This document shows positions 1 through 9,347 of a stretch of DNA of 64,000 nucleotides, piece after piece. The notes below the pieces were generated by a model. It saw nothing but the letters and a program-made list of their open reading frames with translations. It made no database searches and was not told the DNA's origin. Both the position numbers and the translations under genes were made by a program. Origin of the DNA: Duganella sp. OV510 (GTDB taxonomy: Bacteria; Pseudomonadota; Gammaproteobacteria; Burkholderiales; Burkholderiaceae_D); NCBI RefSeq assembly GCF_900100205.1, contig NZ_FNEQ01000004.1, positions 310,001-374,000 of the forward strand, read 5' to 3'. Within the stretch, counting starts at the first letter, position 1. Each line of letters opens with the position of its first letter.

Positions 1-2027
1 TTCCCGACCGAGGCGTGCTTTAGCGGACTGTACAGCGTGGGCAGCAGCTCGGCCGGTATCGCCGGCGCCACGTTGCGCACTTCCAGCAGTACCGCGTCGT
101 CGCGCTCCGTCATCAGCACCTCGATCGTCTCGCCATGCGTGCCATGATGGCGGGCGTTGCTGACCAGGTTGCTCACCACCTGCATCATGCGGTCGCCGTC
201 AACCTCGGCCACCAGCGCGGCCGGCAGGCTGGCGTCGATGCGCAATTCCGCGTAGGCGGTGCGCACTTCATCCAGCAAATCCTGCAGCAGCGGCACCAGG
301 TCGACCTGGCTGCGCGCCAGGCCCAGGCCTAGGCCGCCGTTGATGCGGCTCATGTCCAGCACCTGGCTGATCAGGCGCTCCATGCGCGTGCTGGAGGCCT
401 GGATGCGGCTGCTCATGGTGCTGGCGGCGCCGCCATGTTGCAGCACCGTGGCCGCCATATTGATCGAATGCAGCGGGCCGCGCAGGTCATGGCCCAGCAT
501 TGCCAGCAGCTGCGCGCGGGCGCGGTCCGTCTCTACATGTTTGGCGACGCTGGCGCGGTGCATCTCGCCCAGCAGCTGGCTGGCTGCCAGCTTTTCAGCT
601 GCATCCCACGACACGGCGCGGCCACGCACCATTTCGCGCCACTCGTCGAAGGAACCGCGTGGCGTCAGGCGCGGGCCCAGCGGGCCGATGCGCACGACTT
701 TTTCCGGACGACCGGCCCAGCAGATGGTGTGGATCTGTTCGCGGCGCAAAGCCAGCAACCAGCCCGAGGTGGCGGGATCGAAGCGCAATGCCAGCAAGCC
801 GGCCCACGGCGCCAGCAGCGGCCGGATCTGCGGCGGCCAGTCACCAACGGCGGTGTACTCGACCAGGTCATGGCCCTCTGCCGGCAACGACGCCACGATG
901 TGCGCGGCCAAATCAGCGCTGATATCGCCATGCACCACCAGCTTACCGTACTGGGTAACAATCAATGCCTCGGCCTGCAAGGACTCGCACAGCGCCGGCG
1001 CATGTTCCAGCAGCGCGCGGGCGGGCTCGTCGTGGTGCAGCAGGGTCTCCATGACGCGCGTGCGCACCTCGGCCGACCGCTCGACCAGCCTGGCATTCGC
1101 GCGCGCTTCCATCGACTGCACCAGCGAAGCAATCACCTGCGCCATCACATCGGCTGCCATGCGCACCGAGTACGGCACCTGCAACGGTGACATATGGTGA
1201 CAGGCCAGCAAGCCCCACAGGCGACCAGCAACCACGATCGACACGCTCATCGATGCGCCTACGCCCATATTCTGCAAATACTCGATGTGGATCGGCGAGA
1301 CGCTGCGCAGCACGCTATGGCTCAGGTCCAGCGGCACATCGCCGGGACGGCCCAGCAGCGGCGATGGCGTGTAGTTGATGTCGGCAATCAGCCGCAGCGT
1401 GTTGATGATGTACAGCCGACGCGCCTGCGCTGGAATGTCGCTGGCCGGATAGCGGCGGCCCAGGTAGGGTTCCAGGTCCTCGCGGCGCGACTCGGCAGTG
1501 ACGTCGCCGCTGTCGTCCAGGTGGAAGCGGTAGGCCATCACGCGGTCGAAGCCGGTGATGGCGCGCACCTGGTCGGTTGCCAGCTGCAACAGCGCGTCGA
1601 TGGATTTCTGTCGCTTCAAGCGATCGATGGCGGCGTGCGCCTTCAGTGCAAAGGCGGCGACGGTGTCGCTCGGCGTGTCGCGGCGCTCAAATTCGATGAT
1701 CAGGCGGGCGTGGTAAACATGCACGATGCAATCAAACCGCACCGCGCCAACGCTGACTTCCAGCGCAGTGGCCGGCGCCTCGCCGTCCTCGACGCCATCC
1801 AGGCATTCGGCCACAGCCTGATGGACTTCGGCCGGCAGCGGCAGCGCAGCCAGTGGCGTGTTTAACACAAGTTTCAAATTCAACAACTGCGGGCTGTTGT
1901 CGCTCCAGCCCAACAGAATACCGTCGGCGTCGAAAGCCAGCAACGCGCCATGCGGCTGCACGCTGCCAGGAATGTGGATAGGCTCATCCGCACAATTGTC
2001 CAGCGTGACGGGATCGATCGCTTGCAT
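1..2027 (-). CDS. bphP: Bacteriophytochrome sensor histidine kinase (3' end outside window)
   Basis: Red/far-red light receptor kinase that binds biliverdin and phosphorylates a response regulator. About 675 codons are visible. The N-terminal PAS domain has the chromophore-attaching Cys at about residue 12 in the context NCADEPIHIPGSVQPHG. The GAF domain carries DIPAQAR (about residue 196). The PHY tongue carries PRGSF (about 454). The kinase part shows the phospho-accepting His in GHDLRGPLHS (about 513) and the N-box NLVSNARHHG (about 620). The last visible residues lie in the ATP-lid/F-box region, so roughly 50-80 residues are missing. Start is the ATG at 2027, which gives the usual short leader before the Cys. 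No heme oxygenase gene is visible upstream; one could lie downstream, outside the window. Confidence 0.93.
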   Translation of the reverse strand, partial: MQAIDPVTLDNCADEPIHIPGSVQPHGALLAFDADGILLGWSDNSPQLLNLKLVLNTPLAALPLPAEVHQAVAECLDGVEDGEAPATALEVSVGAVRFDCIVHVYHARLIIEFERRDTPSDTVAAFALKAHAAIDRLKRQKSIDALLQLATDQVRAITGFDRVMAYRFHLDDSGDVTAESRREDLEPYLGRRYPASDIPAQARRLYIINTLRLIADINYTPSPLLGRPGDVPLDLSHSVLRSVSPIHIEYLQNMGVGASMSVSIVVAGRLWGLLACHHMSPLQVPYSVRMAADVMAQVIASLVQSMEARANARLVERSAEVRTRVMETLLHHDEPARALLEHAPALCESLQAEALIVTQYGKLVVHGDISADLAAHIVASLPAEGHDLVEYTAVGDWPPQIRPLLAPWAGLLALRFDPATSGWLLALRREQIHTICWAGRPEKVVRIGPLGPRLTPRGSFDEWREMVRGRAVSWDAAEKLAASQLLGEMHRASVAKHVETDRARAQLLAMLGHDLRGPLHSINMAATVLQHGGAASTMSSRIQASSTRMERLISQVLDMSRINGGLGLGLARSQVDLVPLLQDLLDEVRTAYAELRIDASLPAALVAEVDGDRMMQVVSNLVSNARHHGTHGETIEVLMTERDDAVLLEVRNVAPAIPAELLPTLYSPLKHASVG

Positions 2028-2130
2028 TGCGCGGTATCGCTTTCAGAGGGTAGGACTATGATTTTATCACTCTGAAGTCAACACAGATAGGCCAACGCAC
2101 GTTATGTTCGCTACCGTACTTATAGATGCT

Positions 2131-3954
2131 CTAGCGGGACAACGTAACATTGTAGGTTTTGCCGGAGATACGCACGTTCGACAGCTTCAGCCCTTGTACA
2201 TTGTGGATGAACCATGGCTGGTTGCTGTTGCTCGGATCGCCGAAATCGCTGTCGCTGATGCTGACGTTGGTGATCGGCGCGATCGCCGCCTTGCCGGCGC
2301 CGTTGTAGCTGGTGGCCAGCGGTCCCAGTAGCACAAAGGCCTGGTAGCAAGAGTGCCGTGTGCCGCCCACTTGCACATTGGCAGCGCGGATGCCGCTGAT
2401 GTGCACGTCCGACACTTGCGGTGGTCGGATGCGCATGACGTCATCCGCCGGCGCGTAATCGCAATCGAAGACAATCACCGCGCCGCCGCCAGCGGAAGCA
2501 ATATCCGGCCCGACTTCGGAATCCGGCAGGCGCTTGCTGAACATCGGCTGCGTCTTCACGCCGTTCGGCAGCGTCAGCTTGCGCGCGTACAGATGGCGCA
2601 GATAGCCGCCACGGTTCATATTGGTCTTCAGCCGGATCGCCGACCACAGCGGATTGCTGGCCCAGTGCACGTTGCGGAACTCGACGTTCTGCACATACAC
2701 GTTCTCGATGCCGGCCGCCATCTCGCTGCCCAGCGTGACGCCGCCGTGGCCGCTGTTCATCACGGAATCCTGGATGACGATGTTGCGGCTCGGGCCGAAT
2801 TGCGTATCCAGGTTCTTGCCGGATTTGATAGCGATGCAGTCGTCGCCGGTGTTAAAGGTGCAGCCTTCGACCAGCACATGGTCGCAGCCATCCGGATCAA
2901 AGCCGTCGCTGTTCGGGCCGAGGCTGTTCATCTGCACATTGCGGAACCAGACATTGCGGCAGTTGACCGGATGATGCAGCCAGAACGGCGCGCCTTCCAC
3001 GCGATAGCCCTGCAACTGCACGTTGGTGCAGCCGATGAACTGCACCATGCACGGCCGCAGGAAGTGGCCGATACCAAACACGCGCCGCGCCACCGGCACG
3101 CCCGCCTCCGACAGCGCCGGCAGGAAGTAGTGGTCCGAACGCCAGGTCTCGCGGCCACCTTCGATCTGCCGCCGCAGCGCCGGGTCCAGCGATGGCGCCA
3201 GCGCATCCAGCGTGGCCGGATTGCGCGGATTGACCACGCTCTGGCGATCATCGGGCGGTGCGCCGTCCGCCTTGTGGCCGGCCCAGCCCCACCAGCAATC
3301 CTTGCTGTCCTTGAACGGCACGCCGCCCATGCCATCGATGACGCTGCCTTCATCGCCAGTGAGGGCGATGTTCTGCTGGCCATACGCATAGACCAGCGGC
3401 GAATAGTTCAGGCAATCGTTGCTCTGCCAGCGCGAGATGGTCAGCTTGCCATTCGCTCCGCAATCGACGTCGCCATCGCGTGCGTAATCGAGCGGATTAT
3501 TGTTGAAGTACAGATGTGCGCCAGCTGACAGGTGCACGTGCACATTCGAGCGCAGCACCATCGGGCCGCAGCACAGCCAGTTCCCCGCCGGGATCACCAC
3601 CCTGCCGCCGCCCGCCGCATGACAGGCGTTGATGGCGGCCTTGATGGCGCTATGGCTGTCCGGCGCACCGTCCACCGGCGCGTTGACCTTGCCCGGCTTG
3701 CGATAGCCGGCAAAGCCGTCCACCTGCGCCACGTCGCAAGGCTTGGCGCCGTAAGCGGTGATGACAAAATCCTGCTGGAGGAAGGTGATCGGCTGCCTGC
3801 AGCGCGCGATGATCGCGTCTGCTTCGGCCCATGGATCACGCGCCGTGGTGGCAGCAGCCTGGACGACACCCAACGGCAAGCCGAAGCCGGCCATCACGCC
3901 GGCGCCTGCACGGACGAAATCACGCCGGCGCAGGTTGAAAACTGGTTCACGCAA
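2131..3954 (-). CDS. Glycoside hydrolase family 28 (polygalacturonase-like), Tat signal
   Basis: Predicted hydrolase of galacturonan or rhamnogalacturonan backbone linkages, exported folded to the periplasm or outside. The 607-residue product starts with a twin-arginine signal (RRRDFVRAG, then a hydrophobic stretch and a VQAAA cleavage region). All GH28 landmarks are present: NSDGFDPDGC, TGDDCIAIKSG with the catalytic Asp pair near residue 369, SGHGGVTLGSE with the catalytic-site His, and IRLKT in the RIK position. Translation starts at a TTG at 3954, chosen because AAGGAG lies 7 nt upstream and overlaps the stop region of the preceding gene. The gene is 9 nt downstream of the putative glycosidase gene, so the two form an operon. 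Confidence 0.88.
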   Translation of the reverse strand: MREPVFNLRRRDFVRAGAGVMAGFGLPLGVVQAAATTARDPWAEADAIIARCRQPITFLQQDFVITAYGAKPCDVAQVDGFAGYRKPGKVNAPVDGAPDSHSAIKAAINACHAAGGGRVVIPAGNWLCCGPMVLRSNVHVHLSAGAHLYFNNNPLDYARDGDVDCGANGKLTISRWQSNDCLNYSPLVYAYGQQNIALTGDEGSVIDGMGGVPFKDSKDCWWGWAGHKADGAPPDDRQSVVNPRNPATLDALAPSLDPALRRQIEGGRETWRSDHYFLPALSEAGVPVARRVFGIGHFLRPCMVQFIGCTNVQLQGYRVEGAPFWLHHPVNCRNVWFRNVQMNSLGPNSDGFDPDGCDHVLVEGCTFNTGDDCIAIKSGKNLDTQFGPSRNIVIQDSVMNSGHGGVTLGSEMAAGIENVYVQNVEFRNVHWASNPLWSAIRLKTNMNRGGYLRHLYARKLTLPNGVKTQPMFSKRLPDSEVGPDIASAGGGAVIVFDCDYAPADDVMRIRPPQVSDVHISGIRAANVQVGGTRHSCYQAFVLLGPLATSYNGAGKAAIAPITNVSISDSDFGDPSNSNQPWFIHNVQGLKLSNVRISGKTYNVTLSR

Positions 3955-3963
3955 GATAACTCC

Positions 3964-6096
3964 TTATGGCAATGGTTGTAAGCCTTCCGCCCGCACCGTC
4001 CAGCCCTGCTGCGGGAAACCGGGCGCTGGCAGCGATGGTGCGCCGTCCCAGCCGCCGGCCATCATGGCGACTGCGGCCAGCAGCGCGCCGTTACCGGGAA
4101 GGTAGACTGGCAGGCCGGTATTCGGATTATGCCCTGCGGCGGTGTAACTGTTGTTGGGACCGTCCGTCTTCAGCAGCACATCCACCGCCTGCTGCGGCGC
4201 GTCGAGGCGCGCGGCGGTCATCGCGATCATCGGATAGTCCCAGCCCCAGATTTTCTTGTGGAAGTCCCAGTCGCTCAGCACCGCATCCAGCGTGCGGCGC
4301 ATGACGGCGCGGTCGACACCAGCGCCCGGCAACTGGCCAAGCGCCATCAGGAACGATGGATGATCGTGACGGCTTTCCACGTTATCCCAGGTATCCGGCG
4401 TGGACTCGATGGCGACATACTTGCCATCCTTCTGCGGCAAGGCGGACAGGTTCAGCCGCTGCTTTTCCCATTCCGCATCCAGCGGCAGGCCGAGGCGCAC
4501 GCGCCATTGCTGCGCCAGCGCCAGGCCGGTGGCCCAGTAGCTCAACTCATAGCCGGGATTCATGCTAGTGGACTGGTCGTAGATTTCCTGCGCAATCCAC
4601 AGTGGTGGCCCAAGCACATAACGCTGGCCGTCCCAGTGCAGCATCGACGACATGGCGTCGGCCGTGGCGAATACCAGTTCGCTATAGCGTTCCAGCGTGG
4701 CCCGCGATGGCGCGCCGCGATACAGCAGCTCGGCCAGGTGAATCATGTGCGGCTGGTTCCAGACGATCAGCGGATTGCCACCCGGGCTTTCACGGCCATA
4801 GGGGCCAGTCATCTTTGGCCAGCGCGCCCCCTTCAGGCCGCGTGACTGGGCGATCTGACGCGCCACCGGCAGCGTCTTCTGATACCAGCGCAGCGCGTTT
4901 TCCAGGTATTGCGGCCGGCCCCACAGCGCGAAGTGGGCGGTGTGCCACCAGATCATTTCGGTGTGGTGCTTGCCGAACCAGGTGGCGGTGGTCAAGCCGC
5001 TTTCCTGCGGCGGGAAGTCGCCGCCGAACTGGATCGCCGTCAGGTATTGCGACAGCACCACGCGCCGTTCCAGTTCGGCCGCGCGCGGATCGGTGCTGCC
5101 GCTGAAATCCACCGCCGCGCCGTTGCGCCAGAAGTCCTGCCAGTGTTGCGCACTTTGCGCGATGACGTCGCCCGTAGTGGCAGCCTTTGCCACGTCCAGT
5201 GCACCGCCCCCCGGCGCATAGCGCAAGGTGAAGTCCAGCGTCTCGCCTTGCACCGGCGCGATCTGGAAGGCATGCCGCGCCGGCAAAGTAATCCGCAGCG
5301 GCGCGGCGGCCTGCAAGCCCACCGCGTAGCGCGCAGCGTCGCGCGTGTGTTCCAGCACCAGCGAGCGCTCGCTCTGCGCCACCACGCGGGTGGTGTGCGA
5401 TGCCGGCAACGTCCAGTCCAGCGGCGGATTGTGTTTCACTGTCAGGTCATAGCCGCGCGGCAGCGCCAGCCGCAGCGCCAGCTTGCCGCTGGCCAGTAGC
5501 GGCGACTGGATGCGCACCGCCAGCGTATCCTGCGCCGGACTCACCGCCGTCATCACACTGACCGGCTGGCCATCCACCGTGTAGCGGCTGATCAGCACGC
5601 CCTTCCACATATCCAGCTTCTGGTCGATATTGCGGATATCTGCCATGGACAAGGCTGAGCCATCGCCGCGCCGCAGACCGAGCTGGCCCAGCGGCCAGGC
5701 GTGCGGATTGGCGCGCAGCCAGAGTCCGGCCGGGCTGGTCGCCTGCGTCGGGTAGCCGACCGTCTTGCCATGCGCGGTGTAATCGCGGTTGGCGTCGGAC
5801 AGCTTGTAGCCATGTGGATTGGCGTCCTCGTGCCAGGACCAGCGCGCCTGGGTTTCCAGCGCGATGCCTTTGCTGCCGTAGTGATCGGGGAAAGTCTGCA
5901 AGCCGGTGACGTCGGCGGTAAAACAGAACTGGCCGTTGCCTACGCTGAGCGGCGCCCAGGGATCTATCGCCTTCAACTGCGGATTGTGGCGCTGCACCAA
6001 AGCCGGCCTGTCGATCGGCGCCGCCAGCGCCACGCCGCTTGTCACGATGACTACCAGCGCCAGGATGCGCTTCGCATAGAGGTTCATATCGCTCAT
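3964..6096 (-). CDS. Secreted putative six-hairpin (alpha/alpha) glycosidase
   Basis: A large exported protein of about 710 residues. The start chosen at 6096 (MSDMNLYAKR) gives a classical signal peptide ending near VALAAP; the ATG at 6087 is equally possible, and a TTG-started frame reaches 6159. An N-terminal region of beta-sandwich character is followed by an alpha-helical half with segments such as TTATWFGKHHTEMIWWH, LIVWNQPHMIHLAEL and GYELSYWATGLALAQ, typical of (alpha/alpha)6 barrel glycosidases. I cannot assign a CAZy family. It is the first gene of an operon with GH28, divergent from the TonB-dependent receptor, which supports a role in pectic side-chain breakdown. The function is inferred. 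Confidence 0.7.
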   Translation of the reverse strand: MSDMNLYAKRILALVVIVTSGVALAAPIDRPALVQRHNPQLKAIDPWAPLSVGNGQFCFTADVTGLQTFPDHYGSKGIALETQARWSWHEDANPHGYKLSDANRDYTAHGKTVGYPTQATSPAGLWLRANPHAWPLGQLGLRRGDGSALSMADIRNIDQKLDMWKGVLISRYTVDGQPVSVMTAVSPAQDTLAVRIQSPLLASGKLALRLALPRGYDLTVKHNPPLDWTLPASHTTRVVAQSERSLVLEHTRDAARYAVGLQAAAPLRITLPARHAFQIAPVQGETLDFTLRYAPGGGALDVAKAATTGDVIAQSAQHWQDFWRNGAAVDFSGSTDPRAAELERRVVLSQYLTAIQFGGDFPPQESGLTTATWFGKHHTEMIWWHTAHFALWGRPQYLENALRWYQKTLPVARQIAQSRGLKGARWPKMTGPYGRESPGGNPLIVWNQPHMIHLAELLYRGAPSRATLERYSELVFATADAMSSMLHWDGQRYVLGPPLWIAQEIYDQSTSMNPGYELSYWATGLALAQQWRVRLGLPLDAEWEKQRLNLSALPQKDGKYVAIESTPDTWDNVESRHDHPSFLMALGQLPGAGVDRAVMRRTLDAVLSDWDFHKKIWGWDYPMIAMTAARLDAPQQAVDVLLKTDGPNNSYTAAGHNPNTGLPVYLPGNGALLAAVAMMAGGWDGAPSLPAPGFPQQGWTVRAEGLQPLP

Positions 6097-6155
6097 CAAT
6101 CGCTCGGGAACGTCGATCATACCCACCAAACGCAACAGTTTTCGGCTCCAATTAA

Positions 6156-6208
6156 TCAACTTGTTGACTATAGCGTTTTTTGTCGCGTGCAGGAATCGCC
6201 GGGCGATT
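6156..6208. promoter_or_regulatory. Two inverted repeats in the divergent promoter region of the pectin locus
   Basis: The gap between the leftward glycosidase operon and the rightward TonB receptor holds two short palindromes: TCAAC-TT-GTTGA at 6156-6167 and AATCGCC-G-GGCGATT at 6194-6208, the latter a perfect 7-bp repeat with one central base. A -35-like TTGACG begins at 6207 toward the receptor. Either palindrome could be an operator for a locus regulator, but no regulator gene is present nearby. Confidence 0.35.
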
Positions 6209-6281
6209 GACGTGCGAATCGCAAGCTCCGACTATCGGCTGTGCCGCCTTGCGGTCACAACTAAAAACAGGAGACTCAATA

Positions 6282-9200
6282 ATGAGAACGAAGCAAACCG
6301 CGATTACCCACGCCGTTCTGTTGTTTGTCACCAGCTTTGCCGCCAGCGCCCAGGAAGAGGCGCCTGTTCCACCACCACCGTCCGAAGAAAACAAGGTCGT
6401 CATCACCGGCTCGCGCCTGGTGAACCGCGGCTTCCTGGCGCCCACGCCCGTCACCGTGGTCGACGCCCAGGAGCTGAAAGTGTCCGGCACGCAGAATCTG
6501 GAAAATCTGCTGAACGACACGCCGCAGTTCACCGCCAACCAATTGAACAGCCCCACCGCCAACACCATGCAGGCGGGCCAGCCGTCCGGCACCTCGACGC
6601 TGAACTTGCGTAACCTGGGACCGACGCGCAACCTGGTGCTGGTCAACGGCCGCCGCTTCGCCATCACCGGGCCGGACTTCACCACCGACATCAACACCAT
6701 CCCCACCGCGCTGGTGAAGCGGATTGAAACCGTCACCGGCGGCTCGTCCGCCGTCTACGGCTCGGACGCCATCTCCGGCGTGGTCAACTTCATCCTGCGC
6801 GATAACTTTGAAGGCGTGGAGATCGGTGTCCAGGGCAACTGGGACCAGCCGACACACACGCCGACCAAGAGCATCGACCTGACTGTCGGCGGCAACTTCG
6901 ACAACAAAAAGGGCAACGCCGTCCTCTCCATCAACTACCAGGACCGCGAGGGAATGACGCGCGGCGACCTGGGTGGCTATTCGACACCGTCGCTGGGCGA
7001 TGGCTGCGTCACCGCCGCCACGTGGTCGTCGACCCAGGCTGGCACGCCGCTCAGCGTGCCTTCCGGCCAGACCTGTCTGTCGGCCGGCGGCCGGCCGGGA
7101 TTGGTGTACAGCGGCTCGTCCACCATTCCGAACGGCCGCATCGGCAACCTGCCGCTGTACGGTTCGTCCGGCTCCAACCCGGCACTCGATGCGGCCATGG
7201 CAGCCGCCGGGCTGCAAAGCATGAGCACATTGGGCGCGATGTTCGACGCCACCGGCAAGGTGATCCGCCCCTACACGACGGCGGACGCCTATGACCTCGC
7301 GCCGCTATCCTACATCGTCACGCCACAGAAGCGCTGGGTAGCCAACGGCTTCGCACACTACGACTTCAACGAACACGCCACCGGCTATACCGAAGTCCAC
7401 TTCAGCACCAACACCGCCAATGTGCAGATCGCGCCCACCAGTGCCAGCGGCAACTTCCTGGTCAACACCAACAATCCCTACCTGAGCCCGCAGATGCAGG
7501 AGGTGCTGCGCCAGCTGGACCTGAAGGAATCCGGCACCACGCGCGTCACCAACGGCACGCAGACGCTGTCGACCACGGCAGGCGATGGCCTTGCGGTGCT
7601 GAACCTGAACCGCCGCCTGAACGATATCGGCACGCGCAGCGCTTCGACCGAACACCAGACCTTTCGCATCGCGCTCGGCGTCAAAGGTTATCTGAACGAC
7701 CTGTCGGAAAAATACCTGACCGACCTGCGCTACGATGTCTACTACACCAACAGCCGCACCACCGAATCGCAATTCCAGGCCGGCTCGATTTCGCTGAGCC
7801 GCTTCCAGAATTCGATCCTGTCACAAAGTGGCGCGGCGCCGGTGCTGAATCCCTTCGGCCAGAACATCAACGAGACGGCGCGCAACGCGATTGCCATCTC
7901 GTCCAATTCCACCATCACCGCCGAGCAGCAAGGCCTGGCAGCCAACCTCTCCGGCAAGCTGCTGGAGCTGCCGATGGGGCCTGTGGACTTCTCCACTGGC
8001 GTCGAGCGCCGCCACGCGTACAGCCGCTACTCGCCTGACGCCTTCCTGTCGTCCGGCGACGTATCGGGCTGGAACGCAGCGCGGCCGACCGAAGGCGAAT
8101 CGACCGTCAAGGAAATCTTCGGCGAGGCGCGCGTGCCGCTGCTGTCCAACCGTCCATTCGCCAAGAACCTCAGCCTGAGCGGCGCCTTCCGCCGCTCCGA
8201 CTATGACATCGAATCGGTCGGCACCGTCTGGACCAATTCGGTCGGCACCGAATGGACGCCGGTGGAAAGCCTGACCTTCCGTGCGCAAAAGCAGAAATCG
8301 ATCCGCGCGCCGAATGTCGGCGAACTGTTCGGCGGCCAGGGCACCAACGGCCCGACCGCCACCGATCCATGCTCCAGCCGCCAGCCCGCCGCGCAGCAGA
8401 CCGCCGCCGTGCGCGCGCTGTGCCAGGCCACCGGCGTGCCGGCCAACCTGGTATTCGACCAGTCGGTGCAGCCGACCAACTTCATCACGCAAATCGTCGG
8501 CGGCAATCCGAATCTGAAAGCCGAAACTTCACACACCACCACCGTTGGCGCCGTATTCTCACCGCGCGTGGCGCCTGGTCTGCAAATGAGCCTGGACTAC
8601 TACAAGATCACGCTGGACGATGCCATCTCGACGCTGGGCGGCGGTGGCATCCAGTCGGTGCTGAACCTGTGCTACAACACCATCCAGAACGCCAACAGCG
8701 TGTACTGCAAGGCCATCAACCGCGATCCGATCACTGGCCAGATCGCTGCGCCAACCTATGTGATGACCACGGCCGCCAACATCGGCGGCATCAAGACAGA
8801 GGGCTACGACTTTGCCGGCAACTACAACTTCAGGACCTCATGGGGCTTGATGGGCGGCGACACGCGCTGGAACTTCAGCACCAACTGGACTTATGTGAAA
8901 GAGCTGACCTTCACGCCGATCCAGGATCTGCCGAGCATTACCAACCAGTGCGTCGGCAGCTTCGGCCAGACTTGCGGCCAGCCGGTGCCGAAGTGGAAAG
9001 GCACTGCCCGCCTGACCATGAACACGGGCAAGCTGATGCTGTCGGCACGTGCGCGCTACATCGGCAATGTCACGGTGGATACCTATGTGCTGCCGCAAGG
9101 CCAGGGTGGAACGCCGCCGGCACTGGAGTCGCTGACCAATCCGAAGATCAAGGCGTACACCTATCTGGACCTGACGGCGGGCTGGGAGTTCAGCAAGAAC

Positions 9201-9347
9201 GTCAATCTGACGGCCGGCATCCGTAACGTGCTGGACAAAGATCCGCCGGTGCTGGGTTCGTCGCAACTGCCGGCAAATAACACCATCGCCGCGACCTATG
9301 ATCCGCTGGGGCGCAATCTGTTCTTCAGCCTGAACGTCAAGCTATGA
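6282..9347 (+). CDS. TonB-dependent outer-membrane receptor (oligosaccharide uptake type)
   Basis: Outer-membrane beta-barrel importer energised by TonB-ExbBD. The product has about 1021 residues. Start is the ATG at 6282 with ACAGGAGA upstream, giving a signal peptide ending near FAASAQEE. A proline-rich stretch (PVPPPPSEE) is followed by the plug domain (VVITGSRLVNRG, a QNLENLLNDTPQF segment, LRNLGPTRNLVLVNGRR, TGGSSAVYGSDAISGVVN) and a long barrel ending in the typical strand region RNLFFSLNVKL. The size and plug type match carbohydrate-type receptors of Burkholderiales and Xanthomonadales rather than siderophore receptors. It overlaps the following GH28-like gene by ATGA, so import and cleavage are translationally coupled. 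Confidence 0.9.
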   Translation: MRTKQTAITHAVLLFVTSFAASAQEEAPVPPPPSEENKVVITGSRLVNRGFLAPTPVTVVDAQELKVSGTQNLENLLNDTPQFTANQLNSPTANTMQAGQPSGTSTLNLRNLGPTRNLVLVNGRRFAITGPDFTTDINTIPTALVKRIETVTGGSSAVYGSDAISGVVNFILRDNFEGVEIGVQGNWDQPTHTPTKSIDLTVGGNFDNKKGNAVLSINYQDREGMTRGDLGGYSTPSLGDGCVTAATWSSTQAGTPLSVPSGQTCLSAGGRPGLVYSGSSTIPNGRIGNLPLYGSSGSNPALDAAMAAAGLQSMSTLGAMFDATGKVIRPYTTADAYDLAPLSYIVTPQKRWVANGFAHYDFNEHATGYTEVHFSTNTANVQIAPTSASGNFLVNTNNPYLSPQMQEVLRQLDLKESGTTRVTNGTQTLSTTAGDGLAVLNLNRRLNDIGTRSASTEHQTFRIALGVKGYLNDLSEKYLTDLRYDVYYTNSRTTESQFQAGSISLSRFQNSILSQSGAAPVLNPFGQNINETARNAIAISSNSTITAEQQGLAANLSGKLLELPMGPVDFSTGVERRHAYSRYSPDAFLSSGDVSGWNAARPTEGESTVKEIFGEARVPLLSNRPFAKNLSLSGAFRRSDYDIESVGTVWTNSVGTEWTPVESLTFRAQKQKSIRAPNVGELFGGQGTNGPTATDPCSSRQPAAQQTAAVRALCQATGVPANLVFDQSVQPTNFITQIVGGNPNLKAETSHTTTVGAVFSPRVAPGLQMSLDYYKITLDDAISTLGGGGIQSVLNLCYNTIQNANSVYCKAINRDPITGQIAAPTYVMTTAANIGGIKTEGYDFAGNYNFRTSWGLMGGDTRWNFSTNWTYVKELTFTPIQDLPSITNQCVGSFGQTCGQPVPKWKGTARLTMNTGKLMLSARARYIGNVTVDTYVLPQGQGGTPPALESLTNPKIKAYTYLDLTAGWEFSKNVNLTAGIRNVLDKDPPVLGSSQLPANNTIAATYDPLGRNLFFSLNVKL

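Noticed and set aside
135..2061. Several plus-strand and short minus-strand frames over the first 2 kb
   Set aside because: The phytochrome frame on the minus strand, open to the window edge, explains the region fully.
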